This document shows, in pieces, positions 41,774 to 50,385 of a DNA stretch of 64,000 bases. Position numbers and translations under genes: made by a program. The notes under the pieces are model-generated. The model saw only the letters and a list, made by a program, of their open reading frames with translations, searched no databases and had not been told where the DNA came from. The stretch is from VFMC01 sp050248155 (GTDB taxonomy: Bacteria; Actinomycetota; Acidimicrobiia; Acidimicrobiales; Ilumatobacteraceae). The DNA is taken from positions 59,428 to 123,427 of the forward strand of contig JBFWSW010000007.1 of the NCBI GenBank assembly GCA_050248155.1, given 5' to 3'. Position 1 is the first letter of the stretch, and each line of letters opens with the position of its first letter.

Positions 41774-42943
41774 ATGTTGCGCTTCCTCACCGCCGGCGAG
41801 TCGCACGGCCAAGCGCTCGTGGTGATCGTCGAAGGGCTCCCGGCAGGGTTGCCGATCACCGTCGACGAGATCCAGGCCGAGATGGCGCGGCGCCGGCTCG
41901 GGTTCGGACGCGGGCCGCGTCAGAAGTTCGAGCAGGACGAGCTCACACTGCTCGGCGGCGTGCGTCACGGGCGAACGCTCGGATCGCCCGTCGCGATCGA
42001 GATCAAGAACTCCGAGTGGTTCCGCAGCGACAAGTGGCACGAGGAGATGTCGCCGGCGCCTGGCGCCACCAAGCAGCCGCTCACCCAGGTGCGCCCGGGC
42101 CACGCCGACCTCGTGGGCATGCAGAAGTACGGCTTCACCGACGCTCGTGACGTCCTCGAGCGGGCGAGCGCACGCGAGACGGCCGCTCGCGTCGCTGCCG
42201 GCGCGGTGGCGAAGAAGCTGCTGGCCGAGCTGGGCGTCGAGATCCTCTCGCACGTGGTGCAGATGGGTGCCGCGCGCTCGAAGGCCACCGAGCGTCCGAC
42301 CTTCGCCGACCTCGCGCGGGTCGACGAATCGCCCGTCCGTTGCTTCGACTCGGCGGCCGAGCAGGCGATGATCGACGAGGTGCACGCCGCGGCCAAGGAC
42401 GGTGACTCCCTGGGCGGCATCGTCGAGGTGCTCGGGTACGGGGTCCCGATCGGTCTCGGCAGTCACGTGCACTGGGACCGCAAGCTCGACGCGCTGCTCG
42501 CGCAGGCGATCATGAGCATCCAGGCGGTGAAGGGCGTCGAGATCGGCGACGGGTTCGAGGTCGCCGGTCGCCGCGGCAGCCAGGCGCACGATGCGATCGT
42601 GTGGGATGCCGGGGTGGGCGACTACCGGCGCGAATCGACGCTCGCCGGTGGCACCGAGGGCGGCATGTCGACCGGCGAGCTGCTGGTGGTTCGTGCTGCG
42701 ATGAAGCCGCTGGCGACCCTCAACCGACCGTCGCTCAAGACCGTCGACGTCGTCACGAAGGAGTCGACGGTCAGCTTCAAGGAGCGCACCGACGTCACCG
42801 CCGTGCCCGCGATGGGCGTCGTCGCCGAGACGATGGTCGCGCTGGTGCTGGCGTCGGAGGCGCAACGCAAGTTCGGCGGCGACAGCGTCGCAGAGTTCGT
42901 GCGCAACGCCACCGCGTTCCAGGCGTCGCTCGACCAGTCGTGA
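41774..42943 (+). CDS. aroC: Chorismate synthase
   Basis: A 389-residue FMN-dependent enzyme converting EPSP to chorismate. LTAGESHGQALVVIVEGLPAG is signature 1. RVAAGAVAKKLL with SHVVQMGAA follow, and DVVTKE near the end is conserved. Length is normal. It is coupled to aroK by GTGA. Confidence 0.97.
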   Translation: MLRFLTAGESHGQALVVIVEGLPAGLPITVDEIQAEMARRRLGFGRGPRQKFEQDELTLLGGVRHGRTLGSPVAIEIKNSEWFRSDKWHEEMSPAPGATKQPLTQVRPGHADLVGMQKYGFTDARDVLERASARETAARVAAGAVAKKLLAELGVEILSHVVQMGAARSKATERPTFADLARVDESPVRCFDSAAEQAMIDEVHAAAKDGDSLGGIVEVLGYGVPIGLGSHVHWDRKLDALLAQAIMSIQAVKGVEIGDGFEVAGRRGSQAHDAIVWDAGVGDYRRESTLAGGTEGGMSTGELLVVRAAMKPLATLNRPSLKTVDVVTKESTVSFKERTDVTAVPAMGVVAETMVALVLASEAQRKFGGDSVAEFVRNATAFQASLDQS

Positions 42944-43449
42944 TCCCTCCCGATCAGCACGTGGTGCTCGTCGGCCTGATGGGAGCGGGCAAGTCGAGCG
43001 TCGGCCGCGTGCTGGCGGATCGGCTGGGGCGCCGGCTGTACGACAGCGACGCGGTCATCGAGGCCCGGACCGGACGCACCGTGCGCGAGATCTTCGAAGA
43101 CGACGGCGAGCCCGCGTTCCGCGCGCTCGAGACCGACGTGCTGCTCGAGGCGCTCGCCGATCCGACGCCGGGCGTCATCGCCGCAGCCGGCGGCGTCGTG
43201 CTCGCCGAGCGCAACCGGGCGGCGTTGAAGACCGCTCGTGCCAAGGTGGTGTGGCTGCGCGCCGAGCCGGCGAACCTGGTCGACCGCGTGCGCACCGGTG
43301 TCCACCGTCCTGCGCTCGACGACGACCCGGCCGGTACGTTGCAGCGGATGCAGGAGACGCGGGCCCCGCTGTATCGCGAGGTCGCCGACATGATCGTCAG
43401 CGTCGATGGTCGCAGCGTCAACGAGGTCGCCGAGGCGGTGCTCAGATGA
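42940..43449 (+). CDS. aroK: Shikimate kinase
   Basis: A 169-residue P-loop kinase. VLVGLMGAGKSSVGRVLADRLG is Walker A (shown short of its full span). DSDAVIEARTGRTVREIF binds shikimate, AAGGVVL is Walker B-like, and RAPLYREVAD is the adenine loop. GTG 42940 overlaps the aroC stop, and its own stop overlaps aroB (ATGA). Confidence 0.95.
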   Translation: MIPPDQHVVLVGLMGAGKSSVGRVLADRLGRRLYDSDAVIEARTGRTVREIFEDDGEPAFRALETDVLLEALADPTPGVIAAAGGVVLAERNRAALKTARAKVVWLRAEPANLVDRVRTGVHRPALDDDPAGTLQRMQETRAPLYREVADMIVSVDGRSVNEVAEAVLR

Positions 43450-44474
43450 CGATCCGCACCATCCGCGTGCAGCTGGCCGATCGCTCCTACGACGTGCTGG
43501 TGGGGCACGGCGCACGTGCCGAGCTCGCGTCGCTGCTGCCGGCGACCGCCCGCCGCGCCGCGATCGTCACCCAGGCCGGCATCCCGCTGCACGTCGATCC
43601 GGGTGTGGCGCACGAGGTGATCGAGATCGGCGACGGCGAGCAGCACAAGCGGCTGGCGACCGTCGAGACGCTCTGCGACCGGTTCGCGAGCCTCGGGCTC
43701 ACGCGCCACGACGTCGTGATCGGCGTGGGCGGCGGCATGGTGACCGACGTCGCCGGCTTCGCCGCAGCGGTGTGGCACCGCGGGATGCCCGTCGTGCACG
43801 TCGCCACCACCTTGCTCGGCATGGTCGACGCGGCGATCGGTGGCAAGACGGGGGTCAACATCGCCGCCGGCAAGAACCTGGTCGGCGCGTTCTGGCAGCC
43901 GAGCGGCGTCGTGTGCGATCTCGACGCGCTCGCCACCCTTCCACCGCGCGAGCTCCGCTGCGGTCGTGGCGAGATGGCCAAGTACCACTTCCTCACCGGC
44001 GACGACCTGCTCGCGATGGACGAGGTCGACCGGGTCGCCCGATGCGTCCAGATCAAGGCCGAGGTGGTCGCCGCGGACGAGCGCGAGGGCACCGGCCAGC
44101 GCAGGGGTCGGGCGATCCTGAACTACGGGCACACGTTGGCGCACGCACTCGAGATCGAGACCGGCCATGCGATGGCCCACGGCGAGGCGGTCGCCATCGG
44201 GCTGGTCTACGCGGCGCGCCTCGCGCGGTTGCTCGACCGGATCGATGATGCGCGCGTGCAGCAGCACGTCGATGTCGTCGGCGGCACGTACGAGCTCGAC
44301 ACGCGGGTGCCGTCGAGCGTCGATCCGCGACGACTGATCGAGCTGATGGGTCGCGACAAGAAGGCGCTCGACGGCCTCACGTTCGTGCTCGACGGCCCCG
44401 ACGGTGTGGAAGTCGTGGCCGATGTCGCCGAGGAGGCAGCCTTCGCCGCACTGCGGGCGATGGACCACGCATGA
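43446..44474 (+). CDS. aroB: 3-dehydroquinate synthase
   Basis: A 342-residue NAD- and metal-dependent enzyme, second step of the shikimate pathway. GVGGGMVTDVAGFAAAVWHRG binds NAD. TTLLGMVDAAIGGKTGVNI, LNYGHTLAHALE and HAMAHGEAVAIGL give metal ligands. MGRDKK is near the end. Coupled to aroK and to the acetyltransferase gene. Confidence 0.96.
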   Translation: MTIRTIRVQLADRSYDVLVGHGARAELASLLPATARRAAIVTQAGIPLHVDPGVAHEVIEIGDGEQHKRLATVETLCDRFASLGLTRHDVVIGVGGGMVTDVAGFAAAVWHRGMPVVHVATTLLGMVDAAIGGKTGVNIAAGKNLVGAFWQPSGVVCDLDALATLPPRELRCGRGEMAKYHFLTGDDLLAMDEVDRVARCVQIKAEVVAADEREGTGQRRGRAILNYGHTLAHALEIETGHAMAHGEAVAIGLVYAARLARLLDRIDDARVQQHVDVVGGTYELDTRVPSSVDPRRLIELMGRDKKALDGLTFVLDGPDGVEVVADVAEEAAFAALRAMDHA

Positions 44475-45055
44475 CCGACGTGCCGCGGCTGCAGACCGAT
44501 CGGCTGCTGCTGCGCGAGTGGCACGACAGCGATCGTGCACCGTACGCCGCGTTGAACGCGGACCCCGTGGTGATGGAGCACTTCCCGTCCACGCTCACCG
44601 AGCAGCAGAGCGACGAGATGGTCGACCGCATCGTGGCGAAGTGGGCCGACGGCTTCGGGTTGTTCGCCGTCGAGGTCACCGATCCGTCGCCCGACGCGGC
44701 ACACCTCCGAGGTCGGTTCATCGGGTTCGTCGGCCTCGCCGCCCCCACGTGGACCACGTGGTTCACGCCCTGCGTCGAGATCGGCTGGCGGCTCGCCCGG
44801 CACAGCTGGGGGCGTGGCTATGCGCCGGAGGCGGCCCGTGCGGTGCTGGCGTGGGGCTTCGGCAACGTCGATCTGCCCGACGACGAGATCGTCAGCTTCA
44901 CCACCGTCGCCAACACGAAGTCGCGTCGCGTGATGGAGAAGATCGGCATGGTGCACGACCCGTCGCGCGACTTCGACCACCCGGTCCTCGCGGGCTGGGA
45001 AGGACGTCGTCACGTTCTCTACTGCATCGACCGGACCCGTTCTGCCACGATGTGA
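44471..45055 (+). CDS. GNAT-family (RimJ/RimL-type) N-acetyltransferase
   Basis: A 194-residue acetyltransferase. LQTDRLLLREWHDSDRAPYAALNADP opens the fold. HSWGRGYAPEAARAVLAWGF holds the acetyl-CoA pyrophosphate loop, and TTVANTKSRRVMEKIGM is the late signature. The substrate may be a protein N-terminus or an amine. It is embedded between aroB and aroQ with overlaps on both sides, an unusual guest in a shikimate operon. Confidence 0.9.
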   Translation: MTDVPRLQTDRLLLREWHDSDRAPYAALNADPVVMEHFPSTLTEQQSDEMVDRIVAKWADGFGLFAVEVTDPSPDAAHLRGRFIGFVGLAAPTWTTWFTPCVEIGWRLARHSWGRGYAPEAARAVLAWGFGNVDLPDDEIVSFTTVANTKSRRVMEKIGMVHDPSRDFDHPVLAGWEGRRHVLYCIDRTRSATM

Positions 45056-45507
45056 CCGTGGCGCTCATCTCGCTCCTGCACGGGCCGAACCTCAACCTGC
45101 TCGGGTCGCGCGAGCCGCACGTCTACGGCACCGCCACGCTCGACGACTACGTCGAGTGCGCCCGACACGCGGCGCGCCAGCTCGGTCACGAGATCGAGGC
45201 GTTCCAGACCAACCACGAGGGCGCGCTCGTCGATGCGATCCACGGTGCGCGTGGCCGGTGCGCCGCCATCGTGATCAACCCTGGTGCGTTCACGCACTAC
45301 GCGTGGAGCCTGCACGACGCGCTCGCCGCGTTCGAGGGACCGATCGTCGAGCTGCACATCTCGAACCCCCATGCTCGCGAGCCGTGGCGGCACACCAGTG
45401 TCGTGTCGCCGGTGGCGACGGGCACGATCGTGGGCCTCGGCATGCACGGCTACGAGCTGGCCGTGGCAGCGGTCGCCCGCAAGCTCGCTCCTGAGGCGAC
45501 GACATGA
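45052..45507 (+). CDS. aroQ: 3-dehydroquinate dehydratase, type II
   Basis: A 151-residue dodecameric-type dehydratase, third step of the shikimate pathway. LHGPNLNLLGSREPHVYG has the catalytic Arg and Tyr, NPGAFTHYAWSLHDAL is the Asn loop, and ELHISNPHAREPWRHTS holds the His. GTG 45052 is chosen because it overlaps the preceding stop (GTGA) like its neighbours; GTG 45058 is possible. With aroE, C, K and B it gives most of the pathway. Confidence 0.95.
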   Translation: MTVALISLLHGPNLNLLGSREPHVYGTATLDDYVECARHAARQLGHEIEAFQTNHEGALVDAIHGARGRCAAIVINPGAFTHYAWSLHDALAAFEGPIVELHISNPHAREPWRHTSVVSPVATGTIVGLGMHGYELAVAAVARKLAPEATT

Positions 45508-46622
45508 CCGTTGCGTTGTCGGCGATCGACGTCAGCCGCCGAGCCCCGGCGCTCCGCGAGCGGATGGACGATGTCGGCGCGCTCGTCGTCGACGACCTCA
45601 CCAACCTCCGCTGGCTCACCGGGTTCACCGGTTCGAACGGCGTGGGTGTGGTGCTGCCCGACCAGATCGTGCTCGTCACCGACGGGCGCTACGGCGAGCA
45701 GGCCGCGCGGCAGCTCGCCGCTGCCGGGTGCAGCGGCACGGTCCGGGTCGGGCGCACCGCAGCCGACCTCCTCGACCTCGTGGCTGCAGCCGTCGACGGC
45801 ATCGACCGCGTCGGCTTCGAGTCGGCCCACACGTCGCACCAGCGCTTCGTCCAGTACACGGGCGCGCTGCACGGGGCGCTCGTTCCGACCATCGGGTTGA
45901 TCGAGCGCGGCCGCCGGACGAAGGACCCGGCCGAGATCGCGCGCATCCAGCAGGCGTGCGCGATCGCCGATGGCGCGTTGGCCGAGGTGATCCCGTCGAT
46001 CGTGCCCGGCGCGTCGGAGCTCGACGTTCGCAACCGCCTCGAGCAGGCGATGCGCGACCGGGGTGCTGCAGGGCCGAGCTACGAGACGATCGTCGCGACC
46101 GGCCCCGTGAACGCGCCGCTGCCGCACCATCGCCCGACGTCGACCGTCATCGAGGACGGGCACACCGTGATCATCGACGTGGGCGCGTTGCTCGACGGCT
46201 ACCACAGCGACATGACGCGCACCTTCCTCGTGGGCGAGCCGTCGCCGCTCCAGCGCGAGGTGTACGAGGTCGTGCTGGCAGCGCAGCGTGCCGGCGTCGC
46301 CGCGGTGCGCCCGGGTCTCGCCACCCGCGACCTCGACGCCGTGTGTCGTGACCACATCGTCGCGGCGGGCTTCGGTGAGTGGTTCAGCCACGGAACCGGC
46401 CACGGCGTGGGTCTGCTCATCCACGAGGATCCCTTCGTCACCACCGCCGGCGACCTCGAACTTCAGGTCGGGGACGTGGTGACCGTCGAGCCGGGCGTCT
46501 ATCGTGGTGACCTCGGCGGCGTCCGGGTGGAAGACCTGGTCGAGGTGACCAGCACCGGCTGCCGCGTACTCACCAGCTCGCCCAAGGACGCTCCATGCCT
46601 GCCATCAGCACCAACGACCTGA
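45504..46622 (+). CDS. pepQ: M24 Xaa-Pro peptidase
   Basis: A 372-residue metallopeptidase. The N-terminal domain has DLTNLRWLTGFTGSNG. The pita-bread domain has IDVGALLDGYHSDMTRTF (two Asp ligands), SHGTGHGVGLLIHEDP (His), TVEPGVY (Glu) and GVRVEDLVEV (Glu). It cleaves X-Pro peptides in the cytoplasm. It is next to efp as in many Gram-positives. Its last 28 bases overlap efp. Confidence 0.94.
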   Translation: MTVALSAIDVSRRAPALRERMDDVGALVVDDLTNLRWLTGFTGSNGVGVVLPDQIVLVTDGRYGEQAARQLAAAGCSGTVRVGRTAADLLDLVAAAVDGIDRVGFESAHTSHQRFVQYTGALHGALVPTIGLIERGRRTKDPAEIARIQQACAIADGALAEVIPSIVPGASELDVRNRLEQAMRDRGAAGPSYETIVATGPVNAPLPHHRPTSTVIEDGHTVIIDVGALLDGYHSDMTRTFLVGEPSPLQREVYEVVLAAQRAGVAAVRPGLATRDLDAVCRDHIVAAGFGEWFSHGTGHGVGLLIHEDPFVTTAGDLELQVGDVVTVEPGVYRGDLGGVRVEDLVEVTSTGCRVLTSSPKDAPCLPSAPTT

Positions 46623-47158
46623 AGAACGGGATCACGCTCGAGCTCGACAACGGTCTGTTCCAGGTCGTCGAGTTCCAGCACGTGAAGCCCGGCAAGGGCG
46701 GTGCCTTCGTCCGCTCCAAGCTGCGCAACCTCCGCACCGGTGCGATGCTCGACCGCACCTTCAACGCCGGCATCCGCGTCGAGCAGGCGCTGCTCGACAA
46801 GAAGGACATGCAGTTCCTCTACCGCGACGGCGACGAGTACGTGTTCATGGACACCGAGAGCTACGAGCAGATGCACGTCAACCCCGTCGCCCTCGGCGAC
46901 GCGGCCGACTACCTGGTCGAGCAGGCCGTCGCGATCATCGCCTTTTACAACGGTGAGATCGTCACCGTCGAGATCCCGGCATCGGTCGAGCTGTCGATCG
47001 CCGAGACCGAGCCGGGCATCCAGGGCGACCGGGTGAGCGGCGCGCGCAAGCCGGCCACGCTCGAGACCGGCAAGGTCGTCCAGGTGCCGTTGTTCATCAA
47101 CGTCGGCGACCGGGTGAAGGTCGACACCCGCAGCGGCGAGTACATCACCCGCGTCTGA
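46595..47158 (+). CDS. efp: Elongation factor P
   Basis: A 187-residue factor that rescues ribosomes at polyproline motifs. The domain I loop KPGKGGAFV puts Lys at position 34, the residue modified in many bacteria. No epmA/epmB genes are seen here. IKPAxxE-like GARKPATLETGKVVQVPLF and VDTRSGEYITRV end domain III. Overlaps pepQ by 28 bases and nusB by one. Confidence 0.97.
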   Translation: MPAISTNDLKNGITLELDNGLFQVVEFQHVKPGKGGAFVRSKLRNLRTGAMLDRTFNAGIRVEQALLDKKDMQFLYRDGDEYVFMDTESYEQMHVNPVALGDAADYLVEQAVAIIAFYNGEIVTVEIPASVELSIAETEPGIQGDRVSGARKPATLETGKVVQVPLFINVGDRVKVDTRSGEYITRV

Positions 47159-47580
47159 TGACGCAGCGCCGCCGGGCTCGCTCGATCGAGGGTGACGCGC
47201 GGACCGATGCTCGCGAGCGGGCGATGATCCTGCTCTACGAGGCTGCATCGAAATCGCTGCCGGTGCGCGAGGTGATCGCCTCGCAAGTGGTCGAGCCGGA
47301 CGCGCTGACGCAGCACCTCGTGCTCGGCGTCGACGAGCATCGCGAGCGGCTCGACGGCGCGATCGCCGAGCACGCCAAGGGATGGACGCTCGCCCGCATG
47401 CCGCTGCTCGACCTCACGATCATGCGCATCGCCGGCTTCGAGCTGCTCGGGCGGCCCGACGTGCCGGTCGCCGTGGTGCTCGACGAGGCCGTCGAGCTCG
47501 CCAAGCGCTTCTCCACCGACGACTCGGGGCGCTTCGTGAACGGCGTGCTGTCCGCGCTGGTGCCCGTCCTGCGCGGTTGA
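47158..47580 (+). CDS. nusB: Transcription antitermination factor NusB
   Basis: A 140-residue all-helical protein that binds boxA RNA with NusE. RTDARERAMILLYEA, VVEPDALTQHLVLGV, LDLTIMRIAGFELL and VVLDEAVELAKRFSTDDSGRFVNGVLSAL cover the fold. It is last in the alaS-nusB cluster, and a 37-base gap precedes the next gene. Confidence 0.95.
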   Translation: MTQRRRARSIEGDARTDARERAMILLYEAASKSLPVREVIASQVVEPDALTQHLVLGVDEHRERLDGAIAEHAKGWTLARMPLLDLTIMRIAGFELLGRPDVPVAVVLDEAVELAKRFSTDDSGRFVNGVLSALVPVLRG

Positions 47581-47617
47581 TCGCCGTCACGCCTCGTCGT
47601 CGGACAGACTGGACGAG

Positions 47618-49117
47618 GTGATCACGCTGCCGTCCGCAGCCTCGGTCCGCACGCGGGCCACCGCCGCGTTCGATCGCGTCCGCGCGCTCACGATCTGGCA
47701 GTGGACGGTCGTGGCCATGATCGCCGGCTACACGACGTACTTCACCCGCGTCACGCTCGACGTGCACCACGGCCTCGGCACGTCGGCCTACGACTTCGGT
47801 CTGTACGACCAGGGCGTGTGGTTGATGTCGCGCTTCCACGCACCGTTCGTCACGTTGATGGGCCGCAACCTGTTCGGCGATCACACGTCGTTCATCCTGA
47901 TCTTCCTGGTGCCCGTCTACTGGGTGTTCCCGAGCGCCGGCGCGCTGTTCTTCACGCAGTCGTTGGCGATCGCGATGGGCGCGTTGCCCGTGTACCTGCT
48001 CGGACGCAAGCTGCTCGGCAACGAGCTGTACGCGTGCACGCTCGCCGCCTGCTACCTGCTGCACCCGGCGCTCGCCTGGTCGAACCGCGAGAACTTCCAT
48101 CCGGACAGCTACATCGCGCCGCTCGTCGGCATGGCGATCTATGCGGCCGTGGAACGGCGATGGCGCATGTACGCGGTGTTCTTCGTGCTCTCGCTCCTCG
48201 TGAAGGAGGACGCATCGCTCGTGCTCGTGCCGCTCGGCGTCTGGGTCGCGGTGAAGCGCGACCGCCGCATCGGCCTCATGTCGATCGCCGGGAGCATCGG
48301 CTTCATGTTGTTCGCGATGTTCGTGGTGATGCGCGGGCTGATCGGCGTCCCGACGCGCAACGCGTGGCGCATCCCCTTCGGTGGCCCGGGCGGGCTCGTC
48401 AAGCGGCTGTTCACCCACCCACTCGACATCGTCCGCCACTACCTGAAGGACGACCGGCCCTGGTACCTCTGGCAGATGACCGCGCCGTTCGCGTGGGCGT
48501 TCGTCGTCGCGCCGAGCGTCGCGCTGATCAGCGCGCTCGTGATCGCCACGAACATGCTCAGCACGTTCTGGTACCAGTACCAGATCCAGTACCACTACGC
48601 GCTCGTCGCCGTGCCGGCGCTCGCGATGGGGACGGTGTGGGCGGTCGCGCAGGTGCTCGAACGTTGGCGTGGTCTGGTCGTGGCGCTCGTCGCGTGCTCG
48701 TCGCTCTGGTGCGCGTGGGCCTGGGGCGCAGTGCCGTTCAGCCGCTACCTCCCGTACTCGTGGCCGCCGAGCCATCCCGTCGCGGTGGACGCTCGCCAGA
48801 TCATCTCCCTCGTGCCCGACGACGCCTCGGTGTCGGCGCAGTACGCGATCACGGCGCACCTCGCGCGGCGGGACGAGGTGTACATGTTCCCCACACCGTT
48901 CTCGGCCGAGCTGTACGGAGCCGACGATTCGCTCGCGTATCGGCGCCTTCCCGCGGCCGACACGGTCCAGTACGTCCTGCTGCCGGCGACGATCGACACG
49001 GCGGCGCACCAAGAGGTGTGGGATCGCGAATCCCCCGCGTTCACGTTGGTGGCCAGCAACACCTGGTGGCGGCTCTACGAGCGGACGACCACCCTCGCGC
49101 GCGACGTGAGCGGCTAG
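47618..49117 (+). CDS. DUF2079-family polytopic membrane protein
   Basis: A 499-residue membrane protein with about 10-12 hydrophobic segments. TSAYDFGLYDQGVWLMSRF near the first external loop, NLFGDHTSFILIFLVP, NRENFHPDSYIAPLVGMAIYA and KEDASLVLVPLGVWVA match the DUF2079 group, which resembles GT-C glycosyltransferases. A C-terminal extracytoplasmic domain ends in NTWWRLYER. Lipid-linked sugar transfer is inference. GTG 47618 follows CAGACT by 7 bases. Confidence 0.85.
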   Translation: MITLPSAASVRTRATAAFDRVRALTIWQWTVVAMIAGYTTYFTRVTLDVHHGLGTSAYDFGLYDQGVWLMSRFHAPFVTLMGRNLFGDHTSFILIFLVPVYWVFPSAGALFFTQSLAIAMGALPVYLLGRKLLGNELYACTLAACYLLHPALAWSNRENFHPDSYIAPLVGMAIYAAVERRWRMYAVFFVLSLLVKEDASLVLVPLGVWVAVKRDRRIGLMSIAGSIGFMLFAMFVVMRGLIGVPTRNAWRIPFGGPGGLVKRLFTHPLDIVRHYLKDDRPWYLWQMTAPFAWAFVVAPSVALISALVIATNMLSTFWYQYQIQYHYALVAVPALAMGTVWAVAQVLERWRGLVVALVACSSLWCAWAWGAVPFSRYLPYSWPPSHPVAVDARQIISLVPDDASVSAQYAITAHLARRDEVYMFPTPFSAELYGADDSLAYRRLPAADTVQYVLLPATIDTAAHQEVWDRESPAFTLVASNTWWRLYERTTTLARDVSG

Positions 49118-49197
49118 CCTGCGAGGTGCCGTGAAGCGGGTCCCGTGAGGCCCAGACGGCAGGAGATGGTCATGCGCGGTCGCGGTCGAATGCAATG

Positions 49198-49217
49198 TCA
49201 TGCACGGAGATGCATGA
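49198..49217. promoter_or_regulatory. Dyad operator candidate upstream of carAB
   Basis: TCATGCA (49198-49204) and TGCATGA (49211-49217) form a perfect 7-bp inverted repeat with a 6-base gap, where the -35 of the carA promoter should lie. ATG-rich flanks extend the symmetry partly. Arginine or pyrimidine control (ArgR-like or other) is a guess from the target genes. Confidence 0.5.
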
Positions 49218-49226
49218 TCATCCAGT

Positions 49227-49232
49227 TAGGCT
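49227..49232 (+). promoter_or_regulatory. -10 element, leaderless start of carA
   Basis: TAGGCT followed by exactly 7 bases and ATG 49240, with no Shine-Dalgarno. It supports this start over the upstream ATG 49195. Confidence 0.6.
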
Positions 49233-49239
49233 GGGGCTC

Positions 49240-50385
49240 ATGATCCGGCCTGCCGCACTCGTCCTGTCCGACGGCAGCGTCTTCGAGGGCGAGGCGCTCG
49301 GCGCCGCTCCGCCCGGCGGGATCGCCGGTGGTGAGGTCGTCTTCAACACCGTGCTCTCCGGGTACCAAGAGGTGCTCACCGATCCGTCCTACGCGGGGCA
49401 GATCATCACCTTCACCAACCCGCACATCGGCAACTACGGGGTCAACACCACCGACTTCGAGGCCCGGCGACCCTTCTGCCGTGGCGTCATCGTGCGCGAC
49501 CTCGCCCGCCGGCACAGCAACCATCGAGCCGAGGGATCGCTCGACGCGATGCTCAACCGGTACGGCATCAGCGGCATCGGGGGCATCGACACGCGACGGC
49601 TCACCCGGCTCTTGCGTGACACCGGTGCGATGCCCGGCGCGTTCGGTCCGACCGACGGGCCGATCGGCGAGGCCGACCTGCTCGCGGCTGCACGCGCCGA
49701 GCCGGGAACCGACGGCATCGATCTCGTCGCCGAGGTCACGACGCCCACACCGTACGAGGTGGGCGCCGGTGACCGGTTGATCGTCGCCTACGACTTCGGT
49801 GTGAAGCAGTCGATCTTGCGCAACCTCGCCGCGTTGGGCCGTGTCGTCGTCGTGCCGGCATCGACGACGGCCGCCGAAACGCTCGCCATGCGGCCTGCCG
49901 GTGTGTTCCTCTCGAACGGTCCCGGCGACCCGGCAGCCGTCCCGCACGCCGTCGACGCGATCTCTGGGCTGCTCGGCGAGGTGCCGGTGTTCGGCATCTG
50001 CCTCGGTCACCAGCTGCTCAGCCGCGCGATCGGCGGCGAGACGTTCAAGCTCCCGTTCGGCCACCACGGTGGCAACCACCCGGTGCGCCACGAGGCGACC
50101 GGCCGCATCGAGGTCACCAGTCAGAACCACAACTTCTGCGTCGATCCCGAGTCGCTCGGCGGCCGCGCCGAGGTGACGCACCTCAACCTCAACGACCAGA
50201 CCGTCGAAGGGCTGCGCGTGCACGGCGTCCCGGCGTTCAGCGTCCAGTACCACCCCGAGGCCGGGCCGGGCCCGCACGACGCCCGCTACCTGTTCACCAT
50301 GTTCGACGAGCTCATCGGTGGAGGCCCAGGTGCGACGGCCAGCCACGGGTCGTTGCTCATCGCTCCCGAGCGGGGCGTGGCCTGA
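49240..50385 (+). CDS. carA: Carbamoyl-phosphate synthase small subunit
   Basis: A 381-residue glutaminase subunit. DGSVFEGEALGA, FNTVLSGYQEVLTDPSYAGQI and ITFTNPHIGNYGVN form the N-domain. The GATase has LSNGPGDPAAVP, VFGICLGHQLL (catalytic Cys) and SVQYHPEAGPGPHDA (His and Glu). It supplies ammonia to CarB. TGATG overlap with carB. Confidence 0.97.
   Translation: MIRPAALVLSDGSVFEGEALGAAPPGGIAGGEVVFNTVLSGYQEVLTDPSYAGQIITFTNPHIGNYGVNTTDFEARRPFCRGVIVRDLARRHSNHRAEGSLDAMLNRYGISGIGGIDTRRLTRLLRDTGAMPGAFGPTDGPIGEADLLAAARAEPGTDGIDLVAEVTTPTPYEVGAGDRLIVAYDFGVKQSILRNLAALGRVVVVPASTTAAETLAMRPAGVFLSNGPGDPAAVPHAVDAISGLLGEVPVFGICLGHQLLSRAIGGETFKLPFGHHGGNHPVRHEATGRIEVTSQNHNFCVDPESLGGRAEVTHLNLNDQTVEGLRVHGVPAFSVQYHPEAGPGPHDARYLFTMFDELIGGGPGATASHGSLLIAPERGVA

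Noticed and set aside
49118..49239. PyrR-type attenuator before carA
   Set aside because: No terminator/antiterminator pair is visible and the -10 position makes the message leaderless.
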